64,000 bases of DNA from Rhizobium sp. 007. Lineage in GTDB: Bacteria > Pseudomonadota > Alphaproteobacteria > Rhizobiales > Rhizobiaceae. The notes under the pieces were generated by a model. That model saw only the letters and a list, made by a program, of their open reading frames with translations. It was not told where the DNA came from and did not search any database. Position 1 is the stretch's first letter. Each line of letters opens with the position of its first letter. The translations under genes and the position numbers were made by a program. Below are positions 62,362 through 64,000 of this stretch, piece by piece. The stretch spans positions 1,364,001 through 1,428,000 of the forward strand of contig NZ_CP064187.1 of the NCBI RefSeq assembly GCF_015353075.1, written 5' to 3'.

Positions 62362-63684
62362 ATGACAGACGCCCTCAAAATCGGCATTGCGGGCCTTGGC
62401 ACCGTTGGTGCTTCGCTCGTCCGTATCATTCAGAACCGCAGCAACGAGCTTGCTGCCACGTGCGGGCGGCCGATCCTGATTACGGGCGTTTCGGCTCGCG
62501 ACAAGACCAAGGACCGCGGCCTTCATCTTGCCGGCATCGAGTGGTTCGACCGGCCGGAAGACCTGGCTGAAAAAGGAGACATCGACCTTTTCGTCGAGCT
62601 CATCGGCGGCGCCAACGGCCCGGCCAACAGTTCGGTGCGCGCCGCTCTCGAACGTGGTCTCCATGTGGTGACGGCCAACAAGGCGCTGCTTGCCTATCAC
62701 GGCGTCGAACTGGCGATGATCGCGGAAGAAAAGGGCACGCTGCTGAATTTCGAAGCGGCCGTGGCCGGCGGTATTCCCGTCATCAAGGCGCTGCGTGAAT
62801 CGCTGACAGGCAACACGATTTCGCGCATCTACGGCATCATGAACGGAACCTGCAACTACATCTTGACCAAGATGGAGAAGGAAGGCCTCTCCTTTGCAGA
62901 TTGCCTGAAGGAAGCACAGCGTCTCGGCTACGCTGAAGCCGATCCGGCCTTCGACATCGAGGGCAATGATACGGCGCACAAGCTCTCGATCCTGACGACG
63001 CTTGCCTTCGGCAACCAGATCGCGGCTGACGACATCTACCTCGAAGGCATAACGAATATTTCGATCGAGGATATCCATGCGGCGGCCGAGCTCGGCTATC
63101 GCATCAAGCTGCTCGGCGTCGCACAGCGCACCGATACCGGCATCGAACAGCGCGTGCACCCGACCATGGTGCCTGTCGATTCGGTCATCGCCCAGGTGGA
63201 CGGCGTCACCAATGCTGTGGCGATCGAGTCCGATATTCTCGGCGAACTGCTGATGGTTGGCCCGGGTGCCGGCGGCAATGCGACTGCATCCTCGGTGCTT
63301 GGCGATATTGCCGACATCGCCAAGAGCCAGCCTGGCGCGCAGCGTGTACCGGTTCTCGGCCATCCGGCAAAGGCGTTGGAGTCCTACCGCAAGGCCCGGA
63401 TGAAGAGCCATGAAGGCGGCTACTTCATCCGCCTGACGGTGCTTGACCGCACCGGCGTTTTTGCAAGCGTCGCGACGCGCATGGCGGAAAACCACATTTC
63501 ACTGGAATCCATTGTGCAGCGGTCGCAGCAGCACCTGGCGCCGTCGCACCACCAGACGATCATCCTCGTCACCCATGCGACGATGGAGGATTCCGTGCGC
63601 AAGGCTGTTGCTGCTATCAAGGGCGAAGGCTACCTCGTCGGCGAACCGCAGGTGATCCGCATCGAGCGTCCCAAAGAAGATTGA
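62362..63684 (+). CDS. hom: Homoserine dehydrogenase
   Basis: 440-aa enzyme that reduces aspartate semialdehyde to homoserine on the way to threonine and methionine. The NAD(P) loop GIAGLGTVGASLVRII, the catalytic stretch FEAAVAGGIPVIKALRESL, GIMNGTCNYILTKM and AEADPAFDIEGNDTAHKL are all present. A C-terminal ACT domain (YFIRLTVLDRTGVFASVATR, about 350-430) gives feedback control by threonine in this family. The gene is complete. It is followed by a 153-base gap with a GCCCCG / CGGGGC hairpin (near 63,811-63,826) and then recJ. Confidence 0.96.
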   Translation: MTDALKIGIAGLGTVGASLVRIIQNRSNELAATCGRPILITGVSARDKTKDRGLHLAGIEWFDRPEDLAEKGDIDLFVELIGGANGPANSSVRAALERGLHVVTANKALLAYHGVELAMIAEEKGTLLNFEAAVAGGIPVIKALRESLTGNTISRIYGIMNGTCNYILTKMEKEGLSFADCLKEAQRLGYAEADPAFDIEGNDTAHKLSILTTLAFGNQIAADDIYLEGITNISIEDIHAAAELGYRIKLLGVAQRTDTGIEQRVHPTMVPVDSVIAQVDGVTNAVAIESDILGELLMVGPGAGGNATASSVLGDIADIAKSQPGAQRVPVLGHPAKALESYRKARMKSHEGGYFIRLTVLDRTGVFASVATRMAENHISLESIVQRSQQHLAPSHHQTIILVTHATMEDSVRKAVAAIKGEGYLVGEPQVIRIERPKED

Positions 63685-63837
63685 GAACCCGTCTTCCTTA
63701 AAAGAACCGATGAGCGAGGCGGCCGGGGCATTCTCGTCCACAGCTAACATGCGCCTTGGCGTCCAAAATCGTTGTGTGCTCCACCAAAGCCACATAAATC
63801 TGCCGACAGCGCCCCGGTCCCGGGGCGGTGACAAGCG

Positions 63838-64000
63838 ATGGGCGATCAGAGGGGCGTTGTGGATATAGCCGCCGATCCGGTACAGCGGGCATTCCTGGGG
63901 GTGGAGAAATCCGTCCTCGATAACCGTTGGGTGTCGCGCCTGGATCAGGCGGGACAGAACCGCGCGCTTGCCATATCCCAGGTGCACGGCCTGCCGGATT
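63838..64000 (+). CDS. recJ: Single-stranded-DNA exonuclease RecJ, N-terminal fragment (3' cut by window edge)
   Basis: The plus frame from the ATG at 63838 stays open to the window end (54 codons). AFLGVEKSVLDNRWVSRLDQ and AGQNRALAISQVHGLPD match the N-terminus of alphaproteobacterial RecJ, the 5'-3' exonuclease used in recombination and repair. The DHH catalytic motifs lie beyond the edge. The hom-recJ neighbourhood is usual in rhizobia. Confidence 0.85.
   Translation, partial: MGDQRGVVDIAADPVQRAFLGVEKSVLDNRWVSRLDQAGQNRALAISQVHGLPD

Noticed and set aside
63499..63987. 162-aa minus-strand frame at the right edge
   Set aside because: It overlaps the end of hom and the start of recJ, both clear on the plus strand.

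Overview
The window is a 64 kb stretch of an alphaproteobacterial chromosome, almost certainly from a Rhizobium-type member of the Rhizobiales. Support comes from the high GC with strong third-position bias, the fused SecD-SecF next to yajC, the argS / SPOR protein / nagZ / scpA / scpB / tatABC / serS / surE / pcm / nlpD order, rhizobial families (DUF1127, DUF995, Atu4866-like, HWE histidine kinase) and an alphaproteobacterial sRNA type with anti-Shine-Dalgarno loops. All assignments are from reading the sequence; no database search was run.

Region by region. 1-12,930 is a dense plus-strand housekeeping block: the end of argS, a large SPOR-domain membrane protein, nagZ, scpA-scpB (condensin), tatA-tatB-tatC (twin-arginine translocase), serS, surE, pcm and an NlpD-like LysM/LytM lipoprotein. 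13,007-13,622 is an ORF-less group IIC intron lying between the convergent nlpD and DUF815-ATPase genes. 14,727-19,437 carries yajC, secDF, two genes homologous to the mitochondrial complex I assembly factors NDUFAF3 and NDUFAF6, and a small membrane-anchored protein. trmFO (minus) follows.

21,129-30,286 (all minus) is the most unusual region. It holds a type I secretion locus with two acidic, repeat-bearing proteins that lack RTX nonapeptides, an ABC exporter with a long Gly-rich N-terminal extension and an HlyD adaptor, then a small unknown protein and a GNAT-TPR protein. AT-rich intergenic DNA separates it from a LuxR-type regulator with a degenerate receiver (31,155). Next comes a polysaccharide cluster (32,633-38,054): UDP-xylose synthase-like, UDP-sugar 4-epimerase, GT2 synthase, DUF995 protein and GH26-like hydrolase, resembling the arabinose-containing polysaccharide locus of Sinorhizobium.

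39,300-40,450 (minus) has two tiny DUF1127 genes and a small RNA with two CUCCUCCUCCC hairpin loops. 40,757-46,550 has a DUF2157/GDYXXLXY pair, tRNA-Leu(UAG), tig, sth and a phosphatase. 46,600-51,800 looks accessory: an Atu4866-like protein, a frameshifted NTF2-like gene, an aldo/keto reductase with a divergent LysR regulator, and a PAS-HWE kinase. The rest returns to chromosomal genes: map, a class III cyclase, an aminoglycoside phosphotransferase-like protein, an alpha/beta hydrolase, a DUF2778 protein, phaC, a lipoprotein, an aminotransferase, hom and the first 163 bases of recJ.
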